64,000 bases of DNA from an uncultured Pseudomonas sp. (GTDB lineage: Bacteria > Pseudomonadota > Gammaproteobacteria > Pseudomonadales > Pseudomonadaceae): the NCBI GenBank assembly GCA_943912755.1, contig CALTWF010000005.1, positions 1-64,000 of the forward strand. Direction: 5' to 3'. The notes beneath the pieces are model-generated. The model was not told where the DNA came from and made no database searches. It saw nothing but the letters and a program-made list of their open reading frames with translations. The translations under genes were made by a program, and so were the position numbers. Below, in pieces: positions 17,509 to 26,518 of this stretch. How positions within the stretch are numbered: position 1 is the stretch's first letter; each line of letters begins with the position of its first letter.

Positions 17509-19587
17509 ATGACCAAGTTGTCCCATGTGTCGGTCACGGCACTGAAAGGCGTTGGCGAAGCCCTGGCCGAAAAGCTCGCCAAGGTTGGCCTGGAGAACCT
17601 CCAGGACGTGCTGTTTCACCTGCCCCTGCGCTACCAGGACCGTACCCGCGTGGTGCCCATCGGCGCACTGCGCCCGGGTCAGGATGCGGTGATCGAGGGC
17701 GTGGTCAGCGGCGCCGATGTGGTCATGGGCAAGCGCCGCAGCCTGGTGGTGCGCCTGGGTGACGGCAGCGGCGTGCTGAGCCTGCGCTTCTATCACTTCA
17801 GCATGGCGCAGAAGGACGCGCTCAAGCGCGGCACCCACGTGCGCTGCTACGGCGAAGCGCGCCCCGGCGCCTCGGGCCTGGAGATCTACCACCCGGAATA
17901 CCGTGTGCTCAACGGCAACGAGCCGCCGCCCCCGGTGGACCAGACCCTGACGCCGATCTATCCGACCACCGAAGGCCTGACCCAGCAACGCCTGCGCCAG
18001 CTGAGCCAGCAGACCCTGACGCTGCTGGGCCCACGCAGCCTGCCGGACTGGTTGCCGGAAGAGCTGGCCCGGGACTATCAGCTCGGTCCGCTGGACCAGG
18101 CCATCCGCTACCTGCACCAGCCGCCGGCGGACGCCGATGTCGACGAACTCGCCGAGGGCCAGCATTGGGCCCAGCACCGCCTGGCCTTCGAAGAACTGCT
18201 GACCCACCAACTGTCGCAACAGCGCCTGCGCGAGAGCATGCGTTCCCTGCGCGCGCCGGTACTGCCCCAGGCCAGCCGCCTGCCGCAGCAATTTCTCGCC
18301 AACCTGGGCTTCCCGCCGACCGGTGCACAGCAACGGGTCGGCAATGAGATCGCCTATGACCTGAGCCAGCACGAGCCCATGCTGCGCCTGGTACAGGGCG
18401 ACGTTGGCGCCGGCAAGACCGTGGTCGCCGCGCTGGCCGCGCTGCAGGCCCTGGAAGCCGGTTACCAGGTGGCGCTGATGGCGCCTACCGAGATCCTTGC
18501 CGAACAGCACTTCATCACCTTCAAGCGCTGGCTCGAACCGCTGGGCATCGAGGTCGCCTGGCTGGCCGGCAAGCTCAAGGGCAAAGCCCGTACTACCGCC
18601 CTGGAGCAAATCGCCACAGGCACGCCGATGGTGGTCGGCACCCATGCGCTGTTCCAGGAAGAAGTGAAATTCCACAACCTCGCCCTCGCCATCATCGACG
18701 AGCAGCACCGTTTCGGCGTGCAGCAGCGCCTGGCCCTGCGCCAGAAGGGTGTTGGCGGGCGTTTCTGCCCGCACCAGTTGATCATGACCGCGACCCCGAT
18801 CCCGCGGACCCTGGCCATGAGCGCCTACGCCGATCTCGACACCTCGATCCTCGACGAACTGCCGCCCGGCCGCACCCCGGTGAATACCGTGCTGGTCGCC
18901 GACAGCCGGCGCTTCGAAGTGGTCGAGCGGGTCCGCGCCGCTTGCGCCGAAGGGCGCCAGGCCTATTGGGTATGCACGCTGATCGAAGAATCCGAAGAGC
19001 TGACCTGCCAGGCCGCCGAGACCACCTTCGAAGAATTGTCGATGGCCTTGGGCGAATTGCGCGTGGGACTGATCCACGGGCGCATGAAGGCGGCGGAAAA
19101 AGCCGCGGTGATGGCTGAGTTCAAGGAAGGCCGCCTGCAGTTGCTGGTGGCGACGACGGTGATCGAGGTCGGCGTGGACGTCCCCAACGCCAGCCTGATG
19201 ATCATCGAAAACCCCGAGCGCCTGGGCCTGGCCCAGTTGCATCAGTTGCGCGGCCGGGTCGGGCGCGGCAGCGCGGTGAGCCACTGCGTGCTGCTCTACC
19301 ATCCGCCGCTGTCGCAGATTGGCCGCGAGCGCCTGGGGATCATGCGCGAAACCAATGACGGTTTCGTCATCGCCGAGAAAGACCTGGAGCTGCGCGGCCC
19401 CGGGGAAATGCTCGGCACCCGCCAGACCGGCCTGCTGCAATTCAAGGTTGCCGACCTGATGCGCGATGCCGACCTGCTGCCCGCGGTACGCGATGCAGCC
19501 CAGGCCCTGCTGGCACGCTGGCCCGACCATGTCAGCCCGCTACTGGAACGCTGGCTGCGTCACGGCCAACAATACGGCCAGGTGTGA
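17509..19587 (+). CDS. recG: ATP-dependent DNA helicase RecG
   Basis: A 692-residue superfamily 2 helicase that remodels stalled replication forks and Holliday junctions. An N-terminal wedge/OB domain is followed by Walker A (VQGDVGAGKTVVAALAAL), a DEQH box (IIDEQHRFGVQQR), a TATPIPRTLAMS motif III, and the C-terminal helicase half with LHQLRGRVGRG. The length is normal for the family. It lies downstream of oxyR in the same orientation. Confidence 0.96.
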   Translation: MTKLSHVSVTALKGVGEALAEKLAKVGLENLQDVLFHLPLRYQDRTRVVPIGALRPGQDAVIEGVVSGADVVMGKRRSLVVRLGDGSGVLSLRFYHFSMAQKDALKRGTHVRCYGEARPGASGLEIYHPEYRVLNGNEPPPPVDQTLTPIYPTTEGLTQQRLRQLSQQTLTLLGPRSLPDWLPEELARDYQLGPLDQAIRYLHQPPADADVDELAEGQHWAQHRLAFEELLTHQLSQQRLRESMRSLRAPVLPQASRLPQQFLANLGFPPTGAQQRVGNEIAYDLSQHEPMLRLVQGDVGAGKTVVAALAALQALEAGYQVALMAPTEILAEQHFITFKRWLEPLGIEVAWLAGKLKGKARTTALEQIATGTPMVVGTHALFQEEVKFHNLALAIIDEQHRFGVQQRLALRQKGVGGRFCPHQLIMTATPIPRTLAMSAYADLDTSILDELPPGRTPVNTVLVADSRRFEVVERVRAACAEGRQAYWVCTLIEESEELTCQAAETTFEELSMALGELRVGLIHGRMKAAEKAAVMAEFKEGRLQLLVATTVIEVGVDVPNASLMIIENPERLGLAQLHQLRGRVGRGSAVSHCVLLYHPPLSQIGRERLGIMRETNDGFVIAEKDLELRGPGEMLGTRQTGLLQFKVADLMRDADLLPAVRDAAQALLARWPDHVSPLLERWLRHGQQYGQV

Positions 19588-19666
19588 CGTGTTCGGCGGA
19601 ATTGGATCCAGGCCGCCAGTCAAGCTGGTTATACTCTCGCCACTGTAAAGAATTTGGATACAGACC

Positions 19667-21067
19667 ATGATTGAAGTTGCCCTCGATACCGCAACCCCAC
19701 AGGTTCCGTCTGTTATCCGGCTGCTGCTCGAAAAGCTGGGAGTCGCCTACCGCGAAGTGGCCGACCACCCGCAGCTGCCGCCCGAAACCCGCGTCCAGGC
19801 CGTGCTGCTCGACGACTCGGTCGGCGCCCTGATGGTGCTGTTTCCGCAGAGCCAGTTGCTCGACCTCAGCCGCCTGACCGAGCTGACCGGGCGCAAGCTG
19901 GCCGCCGTACCGCTGGAGCGCCTGCAACTGATGCTGGACAAGCATGGACTGAGGATCCTGCCCGGGATTCCGGCATTGACCAGCTCGCCGTGCCTGTACG
20001 AAGAGAATCTGCTCAAGCCGGACGCGCTGCTGGTGCAGTCCGGCGAAGCGGGCTTGCTGCTGGAAATCGAGCGCGACGACTTCCGCAAGATGCTCAGCAA
20101 GGCCAGCGCCGGCCAGTTCGGCGAACTGCTGAGCAAGATCCACCCCAACCTCGACCGCCCGCTGGACGACCGTGACGAGATCACCCAGGCGGTCCAGGCC
20201 TTCACCGCGCGGCGCATCCAGCAGCGCCTGGAGTCGACCATCGAGATCCCGCCGCTGGCCGAAACCGCGCAGAAGATCATCAAGCTGCGGGTCGACCCCA
20301 ACGCCACCATCGACGACATCACCGGCGTGGTGGAAACCGACCCGGCCCTGGCGGCCCAGGTGGTCAGCTGGGCGGCATCACCGTACTACGCCTCGCCCGG
20401 CAAGATCCGCTCGGTGGAAGATGCCATCGTCCGCGTGCTGGGCTTCGACCTGGTGATCAACCTGGCGCTGGGCCTGGCCCTGGGCAAGACCCTCAGCCTG
20501 CCCAAGGACCATCCGCAACACACCACGCCGTACTGGCAGCAATCGATCTACACCGCTGCGGTGATCGAGGGCCTGACCCGCGCCATGCCGCGCGCCGAGC
20601 GCCCCGAAGCCGGCCTGACCTACCTGGCGGGCCTGCTGCACAACTTCGGCTACCTGCTGCTGGCCCATGTCTTCCCGCCACATTTCTCGCTGATCTGCCG
20701 GCACCTGGAGGTCAACCCGCACGTCTGTCACAGCTACGTCGAGCAGCACCTGCTGGGCATCAGCCGCGAGCAGATCGGCGCCTGGCTGATGCGTTTCTGG
20801 GACATGCCGGAAGAACTGGCCACCGCCCTGCGCTTCCAGAACGACCCGTACTACGCCGGTGACCATTCGCCATTCGCCAACCTCGTGTGCCTTTCCGTGC
20901 GCCTGTTGCGTGCCCGTGGCATCGGTTCGGGGCCGGACGAGGCGATCCCGGACGAGTTGCTCGAACGCCTGAGCATCAGCCGCGAGAAGGCCGAGGATGT
21001 GGTGCACAAGGTGCTGGAAGCGGAAGTGATGCTGCGCGAGCTGGCATCGCAGTTCAGCCAGCATTAA
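19667..21067 (+). CDS. HDOD-domain protein with YbaK-like N-terminal domain
   Basis: A 466-residue protein in two parts. Residues about 1-150 resemble the YbaK/aminoacyl-tRNA deacylase fold (RLLLEKLGVAYREV, VLLDDSVGALMVLFPQSQLLDL), but the catalytic lysine region of YbaK is not evident. Residues about 190-400 form an HDOD domain (IPPLAETAQKIIKL, VVETDPALAAQVVSWA, LTYLAGLLHNFG), a non-catalytic HD relative found in signalling proteins. A sensory or regulatory role is likely, with the partner unknown. A REP pair follows immediately. Confidence 0.75.
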   Translation: MIEVALDTATPQVPSVIRLLLEKLGVAYREVADHPQLPPETRVQAVLLDDSVGALMVLFPQSQLLDLSRLTELTGRKLAAVPLERLQLMLDKHGLRILPGIPALTSSPCLYEENLLKPDALLVQSGEAGLLLEIERDDFRKMLSKASAGQFGELLSKIHPNLDRPLDDRDEITQAVQAFTARRIQQRLESTIEIPPLAETAQKIIKLRVDPNATIDDITGVVETDPALAAQVVSWAASPYYASPGKIRSVEDAIVRVLGFDLVINLALGLALGKTLSLPKDHPQHTTPYWQQSIYTAAVIEGLTRAMPRAERPEAGLTYLAGLLHNFGYLLLAHVFPPHFSLICRHLEVNPHVCHSYVEQHLLGISREQIGAWLMRFWDMPEELATALRFQNDPYYAGDHSPFANLVCLSVRLLRARGIGSGPDEAIPDELLERLSISREKAEDVVHKVLEAEVMLRELASQFSQH

Positions 21068-21077
21068 AGGGATTTAC

Positions 21078-21142
21078 GGCCTCATCGCTGGCAAGCCAGC
21101 TCCCACACCCCCTGTGGGAGCTGGCTTGCCAGCGATGAGGCC
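21078..21142. repeat. REP pair: perfect 30-base inverted repeat with C5 loop
   Basis: Arms 21078-21107 and 21113-21142 are exact reverse complements and carry the REP core CGCTGGCAAGCCAGCTCCCACA. The element sits between two convergent stop codons and would form a long hairpin able to act as a bidirectional terminator or mRNA stabiliser. Confidence 0.88.
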
Positions 21143-21168
21143 AGCAGCATCAGCACTGTACTGATGCC

Positions 21169-21540
21169 CTACTTCTTCCTCGGTTTCAGGTACTTCATCA
21201 AGCCCTGGAACCAGATCACCAGCGCCGGGTTGCCCTTGATCTGGATGGTCTTGTCCTGAATCCCCTGCATGAATGCCAACTGCTTGTTCTTCGCCTGCAG
21301 CGTCTCGAAGCCGAATGCGGCGTCCTTGAAGGCAATGGCGAAGGCCGGGGCCGGATGCGTGCCGCCGCTGCTGCGGATACGGCTGTCCTTGACGATGAAG
21401 TGACGTGCGGCCTTGCCGTCCAGGGTCTGCAACTGGAACACCAGGTCCTTGTCCTTCAGTTGTTGCTGGAACGCCGGATTCTTGCGGCTGGCCCGGGCCA
21501 TCAACAGCCCCATGGCCCAAAGGATAAAGCGGAACTTCAT
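21169..21540 (-). CDS. Small conserved protein, SCP2-like sterol-carrier fold candidate
   Basis: A 123-residue protein starting MKFRFILWAMGLLMARASRKN and containing ALVIWFQGLMKYLKPRKK at the C-terminus. The central pattern (FQLQTLDGKAARHFIVKDSRIRS, then PAFAIAFKD) looks like a single SCP2/YhbT-type lipid-binding domain behind a hydrophobic N-terminus. Function is unknown. It is convergent with the HDOD gene, with the REP pair between them. Confidence 0.6.
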   Translation of the reverse strand: MKFRFILWAMGLLMARASRKNPAFQQQLKDKDLVFQLQTLDGKAARHFIVKDSRIRSSGGTHPAPAFAIAFKDAAFGFETLQAKNKQLAFMQGIQDKTIQIKGNPALVIWFQGLMKYLKPRKK

Positions 21541-21640
21541 GACTGCGCCTCGGCGAAAAAGTGACTGCGGCGCGCAGTTTATCCTTTTAATGAACCAAAG
21601 CTACTGATCCCGCGGTATTTCTTGCACGTTCGCTACAAAA

Positions 21641-21670
21641 CAAAACGGGCATCCCCAGATGCCCGTTTTG
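21641..21670 (-). terminator. Intrinsic terminator of the HU gene
   Basis: 12-base stem CAAAACGGGCAT / ATGCCCGTTTTG. Read on the minus strand it ends in a T-run (CCGTTTTG TTTTG), 24 bases past the HU stop codon. Confidence 0.85.
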
Positions 21671-21693
21671 ACTGCATTCGATGGATCACACCA

Positions 21694-21966
21694 TCAGTTG
21701 ACGCTTTCCTTGAGGGCCTTGCCTGGCTTGAACGCCACGGTATTGCTGGCCTTGATTTTCACCGGCTCGCCGGTTTGCGGGTTCTTGCCGGTGCGGGCGC
21801 CGCGGTGACGCTTTTCGAAAGTGCCGAAACCAACCAGGGTCACCGAGTCCGCATTGCCCAGCGACTTGGTGATTTCGTCCAGCACTGCATTCAGTACCTG
21901 GGCGGCCTTTTCTTTGGTGAGGTCAGCTTTTTCAGCGATGGCTACGGTGAGATCGGATTTGCGCAT
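21694..21966 (-). CDS. hupA: DNA-binding protein HU
   Basis: A 90-residue nucleoid protein of the HU/IHF family. It begins MRKSDLTVAIAEKADLTKEKA and has the DNA-binding arm RTGKNPQTGEPVKIKASNTVAF, whose proline-containing tip kinks DNA. The sequence lacks IHF-specific features. Pseudomonads have several HU paralogues; the symbol follows the copy usually found beside the rubredoxin reductase gene. Confidence 0.88.
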   Translation of the reverse strand: MRKSDLTVAIAEKADLTKEKAAQVLNAVLDEITKSLGNADSVTLVGFGTFEKRHRGARTGKNPQTGEPVKIKASNTVAFKPGKALKESVN

Positions 21967-22153
21967 GGTGAAGCCTCTTTGACGGGATTTTTGTTGTTAT
22001 GCCGTGCTGCCCTAGAAGGCAGCGCCCAAGGCACCGCAGGCTCTAGCCTGCGGTAGACGGGAGTGAGGATGGCACGCCGCCAGGGGCCGCGCCAGTCTCT
22101 GGGCGGCCATTGAGCGGGCAATGGGATGGTATATCCGACAGAACGACTGTTAT

Positions 22154-23302
22154 TTACGCCAAGAGAGCCGGAAGCTGGCGATTCAGGGCCAATTTCTCCA
22201 TCACCGCACTGCCCGTGAGGGCATAGCCGAGCAAGCGGCCCTGAGCATCGTGGCAGAGCACTTTCAGGTCGCCGCCCTGGCCTTCCACGCTCCAGTTGCC
22301 CTCGCTTCCGAGCGGCGGTGGCGATACGACCAGGGGACACACCGGGGTCTTCACGGTGATCGGCATCGGCCCGTAGGCGACCGCAGTCGGTTTGCCGGCC
22401 AGGGTCTGCGCCAGCGCCCGCGCACTGGTCATCAAGGGCATCACATAGAGCAGGTTGAGGCCATCGACCTCGGCGCAGTCGCCCAGGGCGAAGATATTGG
22501 CGTGGGAGGTGCGCAGTTCGCGGTCCACCACCACGCCGCGGCCGATACGCAGGCCCGCGGCGGCGGCAAGATCGGTGCGCGGGCGCAAGCCGACAGCCGA
22601 AACCACCAGATCGCAGGCGATCAGCGTACCGTCCGACAGATGTGCCTCCAGCCCCTCTCCCGCCCGTTGCAGGCGGGTCAGCACCGGCCCCAGGTGGAAA
22701 CGCACGCCAAGGCCTTCCAGCCCCGCCTGTACTGCCGTAGCGGCCGCCGGGTGCAGCAAGGTCGGCATGACCTGCTCGCATGGCGCGACCACGTCCACCG
22801 CGAAACCGCCCAGGCTCATGTCATTGGCGAACTCGCAACCGATCAGGCCGGCGCCCAGGATCAGGACCCGGCGCTTGCCCGCTGCGGCCGCACGAAAGCG
22901 CGCATAGTCCTCCAGGTCATTGATCGGGAACACCACATCGCTGCCATCGCCTTCCAGCGGCACGCGCACGGTTTCCGCGCCCCAGGCCAACACCAAATCC
23001 CGGTACCGCACCTGCTCCTCGCCAATCCACAGGCGCTTGTGGCCCGGGTCGATCCCGCTGATGCGGGTGTGGGTGCGGATCTCGGCCTTGAGCTGGTCGG
23101 CCATGGCCCCTGGCTCGGCCATGCTCAGGCCGTCGGCGTCCTTGTTCTTGGCATAACCGGTGGAAAGCATCGGCTTGGAATAGGAGCGGCCGTCGTCCGC
23201 AGTGATCAACAGCAACGGCGTCTCGCCGTCGAGCTTGCGAAATTCGCGGGCGAGGTTGTAGCCCGCCAGTCCGGTGCCAATTATCACTACGGGATCGGTC
23301 AT
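22154..23302 (-). CDS. rubB: Rubredoxin-NAD(+) reductase
   Basis: A 382-residue FAD-dependent pyridine nucleotide-disulfide-type oxidoreductase that passes electrons from NADH to rubredoxin. It has an N-terminal FAD motif (VIIGTGLAGYNLAREF), an internal NAD motif (VLILGAGLIGCEFAND) and the FAD-binding IFALGDCAEVDG. The rubredoxin gene lies 33 bases upstream on the same strand, so the two form an operon that can feed alkane hydroxylase or oxidative-stress enzymes. Confidence 0.93.
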   Translation of the reverse strand: MTDPVVIIGTGLAGYNLAREFRKLDGETPLLLITADDGRSYSKPMLSTGYAKNKDADGLSMAEPGAMADQLKAEIRTHTRISGIDPGHKRLWIGEEQVRYRDLVLAWGAETVRVPLEGDGSDVVFPINDLEDYARFRAAAAGKRRVLILGAGLIGCEFANDMSLGGFAVDVVAPCEQVMPTLLHPAAATAVQAGLEGLGVRFHLGPVLTRLQRAGEGLEAHLSDGTLIACDLVVSAVGLRPRTDLAAAAGLRIGRGVVVDRELRTSHANIFALGDCAEVDGLNLLYVMPLMTSARALAQTLAGKPTAVAYGPMPITVKTPVCPLVVSPPPLGSEGNWSVEGQGGDLKVLCHDAQGRLLGYALTGSAVMEKLALNRQLPALLA

Positions 23303-23335
23303 GCCTTGCAGGTCCTTGTCAGGGTTAAAAACAGA

Positions 23336-23503
23336 TCAGCCGATGGCGATCATTTCGAAATCGCTCTTGCCGACGCCACAATCCGGGCACAGCCAGTCTT
23401 CCGGTACGTCTTCCCAGCGGGTGCCGGGCGCGATGCCGTCGTCCGGCCAGCCCTCGGCCTCGTCATAGATCAGGCCGCATACCACGCACTGCCACTTCTT
23501 CAT
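23336..23503 (-). CDS. rubA: Rubredoxin
   Basis: A 55-residue iron protein begins at the ATG complement at 23501-23503 (MKKWQCVVCGLIYDEAEGW) and ends DFEMIAIG. The four iron-ligating cysteines are in CVVC (residues 6 and 9) and CPDC (residues 39 and 42). It is the electron-transfer partner of the reductase just downstream. Only one rubredoxin gene is present here; some Pseudomonas carry two in tandem at this locus. Confidence 0.95.
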   Translation of the reverse strand: MKKWQCVVCGLIYDEAEGWPDDGIAPGTRWEDVPEDWLCPDCGVGKSDFEMIAIG

Positions 23504-23665
23504 CACTGCTTCTCCTCAGGTTCAGGCCAGGCACGATCATGGAGTTATGAAAATGGCGATCGGCCGTCAGCGGGCTTTGTACTGAGCCCGGCCGGGCGAT
23601 GCAAGCCGCTGCGGGCAAACATGTTAAGCTTCGCCGCTTCACTGGCCTGTAACCCCCTACCTACC

Positions 23666-24232
23666 GTGCCAAACGAATCCCCGCAAGCTCCCGCCGTGTA
23701 CTGGGCTCCCCACGATGCACGACTCGCCGCCACGACCCCGTCGCTGACCCTCGACTGGCTGTTCGACCAGGGCTCCCTGACTCGCCGCCTGACCCGCCTG
23801 TCCGCCGACCATTTCTCCGTCACGCCCCTGTTCGAGGGCTGGCAGGCCCTGCGCGCCGACGAGTGCCTGGCCCTGGGCCTCGCCCCGGGCAGCGAAGGCT
23901 GGGTGCGCGAAGTCTACCTGCGCGGCCACGGCGAGCCATGGGTGTTCGCCCGCAGCGTTGCCGGCCGCGAAGCCCTGCGCAGCGACGGCCTGGACCTGGA
24001 AGCGCTGGGCAGCCGCTCGCTGGGCGAACTGCTGTTCTGCGACCAGGGATTCGTCCGCCAGGCAATAGAAGTCTGCCATTACCCGTCCGCCTGGCTGCCA
24101 ACCGAGCAGGCCGGCGAAGGACTGTGGGGCCGCCGTTCGCGTTTCGATCGCGGCGCCCTCGGGGTGCTGGTGGCGGAAGTGTTCCTGCCCGGGCTGTGGC
24201 ATGCCACCGAAGCGTTCAAGGAGGTCCGCTGA
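23666..24232 (+). CDS. ubiC: Chorismate pyruvate-lyase
   Basis: A 188-residue enzyme that removes pyruvate from chorismate to give 4-hydroxybenzoate, the first committed step of ubiquinone synthesis. Motifs are LDWLFDQGSLTRRLTRLS, WVREVYLRGHGEPWVFARS and SRSLGELLF. The GTG at 23666 gives the N-terminus VPNESPQAPA, similar to other Pseudomonas UbiC; an in-frame ATG at 23621 is the alternative. The stop overlaps the ubiA start (TGATG). Confidence 0.9.
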   Translation: MPNESPQAPAVYWAPHDARLAATTPSLTLDWLFDQGSLTRRLTRLSADHFSVTPLFEGWQALRADECLALGLAPGSEGWVREVYLRGHGEPWVFARSVAGREALRSDGLDLEALGSRSLGELLFCDQGFVRQAIEVCHYPSAWLPTEQAGEGLWGRRSRFDRGALGVLVAEVFLPGLWHATEAFKEVR

Positions 24233-25122
24233 TGTACCTGAGCCTGCTCAAATCGCTCAACCGCCTGCATCCGCGGGCCTGGGACTTCATCCAGCTGAGC
24301 CGCATGGACAAGCCGATCGGCATCTATCTGCTGCTGTGGCCGACCCTGTCCGCGGTGTGGATCGCCGGCAATGGCGCGCCGACCGTCGCCAATGTGCTGA
24401 TCTTCCTGTTCGGCGTGATCCTGATGCGCGCGGCCGGCTGCGCGATCAACGATTTCGCCGACCGCAAGGTCGACGGCCACGTCAAGCGTACCGCCGAGCG
24501 CCCACTGGCAGCCGGGCGGATCAGCGCCCGCGAAGCCCTGGTACTGTTCGCCCTGCTGGTCGGCATCAGCTTCCTGCTGGTGCTGTGCACCAACCAGAAG
24601 ACCGTGCTGCTGTCATTCGGCGCGGTGGCGCTGGCGGCCTGCTACCCGTTCATGAAGCGCTACACCTATTACCCGCAGGTCGTGCTGGGCGCGGCCTATT
24701 CCTGGGGTATCCCCATGGCCTTCACCGCAGCCAATGGCGAGCTTCCGGCGATCGCCTGGCTGCTGTACATCGCCAACCTGCTATGGACGGTGGGCTACGA
24801 CACCTACTACGCGATGGTCGATCGCGACGACGACCTGAAGATCGGTGTGAAATCCACCGCGATCCTGTTCGGCGAGGCCGACCGCATCATCATCCTGTCG
24901 CTGCAGGGCGCATCGCTGCTGTGCCTGCTGCTGGCGGGCCATCAGTTCGGCCTGGGCGCCTGGTTCCACCTGGGGCTGCTGGGTGCGGCGCTGTGCTTCG
25001 CCTGGGAGTTCTGGTCGACGCGGGGGCTGGAGCGGGAGGCCTGTTTCAAGGCGTTCCTGCATAACCATTGGGCGGGGTTGATCATCTTTGTCAGCATCGT
25101 GGTCGATTACGCGACCCGCTGA
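24232..25122 (+). CDS. ubiA: 4-hydroxybenzoate octaprenyltransferase
   Basis: A 296-residue inner-membrane prenyltransferase that attaches the polyprenyl tail to 4-hydroxybenzoate. The first aspartate-rich Mg-diphosphate site is NDFADRKVDGHVKRT and the second is DTYYAMVDRDDDLKIG. There are about eight hydrophobic segments. It is translationally coupled to ubiC by a one-base overlap. Confidence 0.95.
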   Translation: MYLSLLKSLNRLHPRAWDFIQLSRMDKPIGIYLLLWPTLSAVWIAGNGAPTVANVLIFLFGVILMRAAGCAINDFADRKVDGHVKRTAERPLAAGRISAREALVLFALLVGISFLLVLCTNQKTVLLSFGAVALAACYPFMKRYTYYPQVVLGAAYSWGIPMAFTAANGELPAIAWLLYIANLLWTVGYDTYYAMVDRDDDLKIGVKSTAILFGEADRIIILSLQGASLLCLLLAGHQFGLGAWFHLGLLGAALCFAWEFWSTRGLEREACFKAFLHNHWAGLIIFVSIVVDYATR

Positions 25123-25140
25123 TCCGACGTTGTCGCTGAT

Positions 25141-25224
25141 GGCCTAATCGCTGGCAAGCCAGCTCCCACAGGTTTTGTGAATGCCGCCGAACCTTGTGGG
25201 AGCTGGCTTGCCAGCGATTAGGCC
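25141..25224. repeat. REP pair: two inverted 30-base REP copies
   Basis: GGCCTAATCGCTGGCAAGCC starts the left arm (25141-25170), and 25195-25224 is its exact reverse complement. The copies are 24 bases apart, between the convergent ubiA and COG4315-type genes. Confidence 0.88.
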
Positions 25225-25232
25225 CTTGAGAT

Positions 25233-25601
25233 CTAAGGCTTGGCCACGTGCCAGACATCCTTCATGCCGTCACCGGTCATCTCGCCGGCTTTCTTGTCCT
25301 TGACGAAGGTATACAGCGGCTTGCCGTCATAGGCCCATTGCATGCTGCCGTCGTCGCGCTTGATCTGCGTCCACTTGCCTTCGGCCTTATCACCGGCCTT
25401 GGCCATCAAGGGCGGCCAGTTCTTGGCACATTCACCGGCGCACATCGACTTGCCACCGGCGTCCTTGTCGAAGGTGTAGAGGGTCATCCCGGCATGGTCG
25501 ACCAACATGCCATCCTTCTCCATCGCCGGCGCCGCCAGTGCCACCCCAGGCAGGGCCAGGGCTGCGCAAAGCGCCATCCAGTTCAGCGTATGTCGTGTCA
25601 T
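25233..25601 (-). CDS. Secreted COG4315-type repeat protein
   Basis: A 122-residue exported protein. The signal peptide ends near GVALAAPA. Two copies of the family repeat follow: GMLVDHAGMTLYTFDKDAGG, then MQWAYDGKPLYTFVKDKKAG, with the paired cysteines of MCAGECAKNWPP between them. The function of this predicted-lipoprotein family is unknown. The ATG at 25601 was chosen because it starts a normal signal peptide; the upstream extension does not. It is divergent from phoB and shares its regulatory gap. Confidence 0.82.
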   Translation of the reverse strand: MTRHTLNWMALCAALALPGVALAAPAMEKDGMLVDHAGMTLYTFDKDAGGKSMCAGECAKNWPPLMAKAGDKAEGKWTQIKRDDGSMQWAYDGKPLYTFVKDKKAGEMTGDGMKDVWHVAKP

Positions 25602-25680
25602 TGGATTCACCGTTTTGTTATTGAAGTGCGGGAGTTGAAGCCTAGCCCAGTAACAGAATGTTGCTGCAACGGCCCCGGAC

Positions 25681-25698
25681 TTGTCACACAGCTGCAAT
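25681..25698 (+). promoter_or_regulatory. Pho box upstream of phoB
   Basis: TTGTCAC and CTGCAAT are separated by four bases, the 7-4-7 layout of a PhoB-binding site (consensus CTGTCAT N4 CTGTCAT), with 5 of 7 matches in each half. A -10-like TTATCT lies at 25706-25711. PhoB autoregulation is well known in gamma-proteobacteria. Confidence 0.65.
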
Positions 25699-25752
25699 AA
25701 TTCCGTTATCTAATGCGGGCCAAGACACCTGAAGCTGGGAAGAGGTTTGAGC

Positions 25753-26442
25753 ATGGTTGGCAGGAACATTCTGATCGTCGACGACGAAGCGCCCATTCGC
25801 GAAATGATCGCCGTTGCCTTGGAAATGGCCGGCTACGACTGCCTGGAGGCCGAGAACTCCCAGCAGGCACACGCCATCATCGTCGACCGCAAGCCGGACC
25901 TGATCCTGCTCGACTGGATGCTCCCGGGTACCTCGGGCATCGAGCTGGCCCGCCGCCTGAAGCGCGACGAGCTGACCAGCGACGTGCCGATCATCATGCT
26001 CACCGCCAAGGGTGAGGAAGACAACAAGATCCAGGGCCTGGAAGTCGGCGCCGACGACTACATCACCAAGCCGTTCTCGCCCCGCGAACTGGTCGCGCGC
26101 CTCAAGGCGGTGCTGCGCCGCGCCGGTCCGACCGACGGCGAAGCGCCGATCGAAGTGGGCGGCCTGCTGCTCGACCCGATCAGCCACCGCGTCACCATCG
26201 ACGGCAAGCCAGCCGAGATGGGCCCGACCGAATACCGCCTGCTGCAATTCTTCATGACCCACCAGGAGCGCGCCTACACCCGCGGCCAGCTGCTGGACCA
26301 GGTCTGGGGCGGCAACGTCTACGTCGAGGAGCGCACGGTCGACGTGCATATCCGTCGCCTGCGCAAGGCGCTGGGTGAGGCGTACGAAAATCTGGTACAA
26401 ACCGTTCGTGGTACCGGCTACCGCTTCTCGACCAAAAGCTGA
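25753..26442 (+). CDS. phoB: Phosphate regulon response regulator PhoB
   Basis: A 229-residue OmpR-class response regulator. The receiver domain has the acidic pair DDE near residue 10, the phosphoacceptor Asp in DLILLDWMLPG and Lys in ITKPFSP. The C-terminal winged helix contains GPTEYRLLQFFM and the recognition-helix region VDVHIRRLRKAL. It activates pst and other Pho genes when phosphate is low. The ATG at 25753 is preferred over a TTG two codons upstream. phoR follows after 76 bases. Confidence 0.96.
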   Translation: MVGRNILIVDDEAPIREMIAVALEMAGYDCLEAENSQQAHAIIVDRKPDLILLDWMLPGTSGIELARRLKRDELTSDVPIIMLTAKGEEDNKIQGLEVGADDYITKPFSPRELVARLKAVLRRAGPTDGEAPIEVGGLLLDPISHRVTIDGKPAEMGPTEYRLLQFFMTHQERAYTRGQLLDQVWGGNVYVEERTVDVHIRRLRKALGEAYENLVQTVRGTGYRFSTKS

Positions 26443-26518
26443 AACGCCAGGCCTCAAGCAAGAGCACAAGGAGATCGGCTCCAGCCCCTGACCTGGAGCT
26501 GATCCGCAAGGATTCCAA

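Noticed and set aside
16564..19530. Open frame of 988 codons antisense to oxyR and recG
   Set aside because: It overlaps two certain genes completely and has shadow-type composition with no domain.
22121..23665. Long upstream extension of the ubiC frame
   Set aside because: It is antisense to the rubredoxin reductase and rubredoxin genes. The UbiC start at 23666 accounts for the whole family domain.
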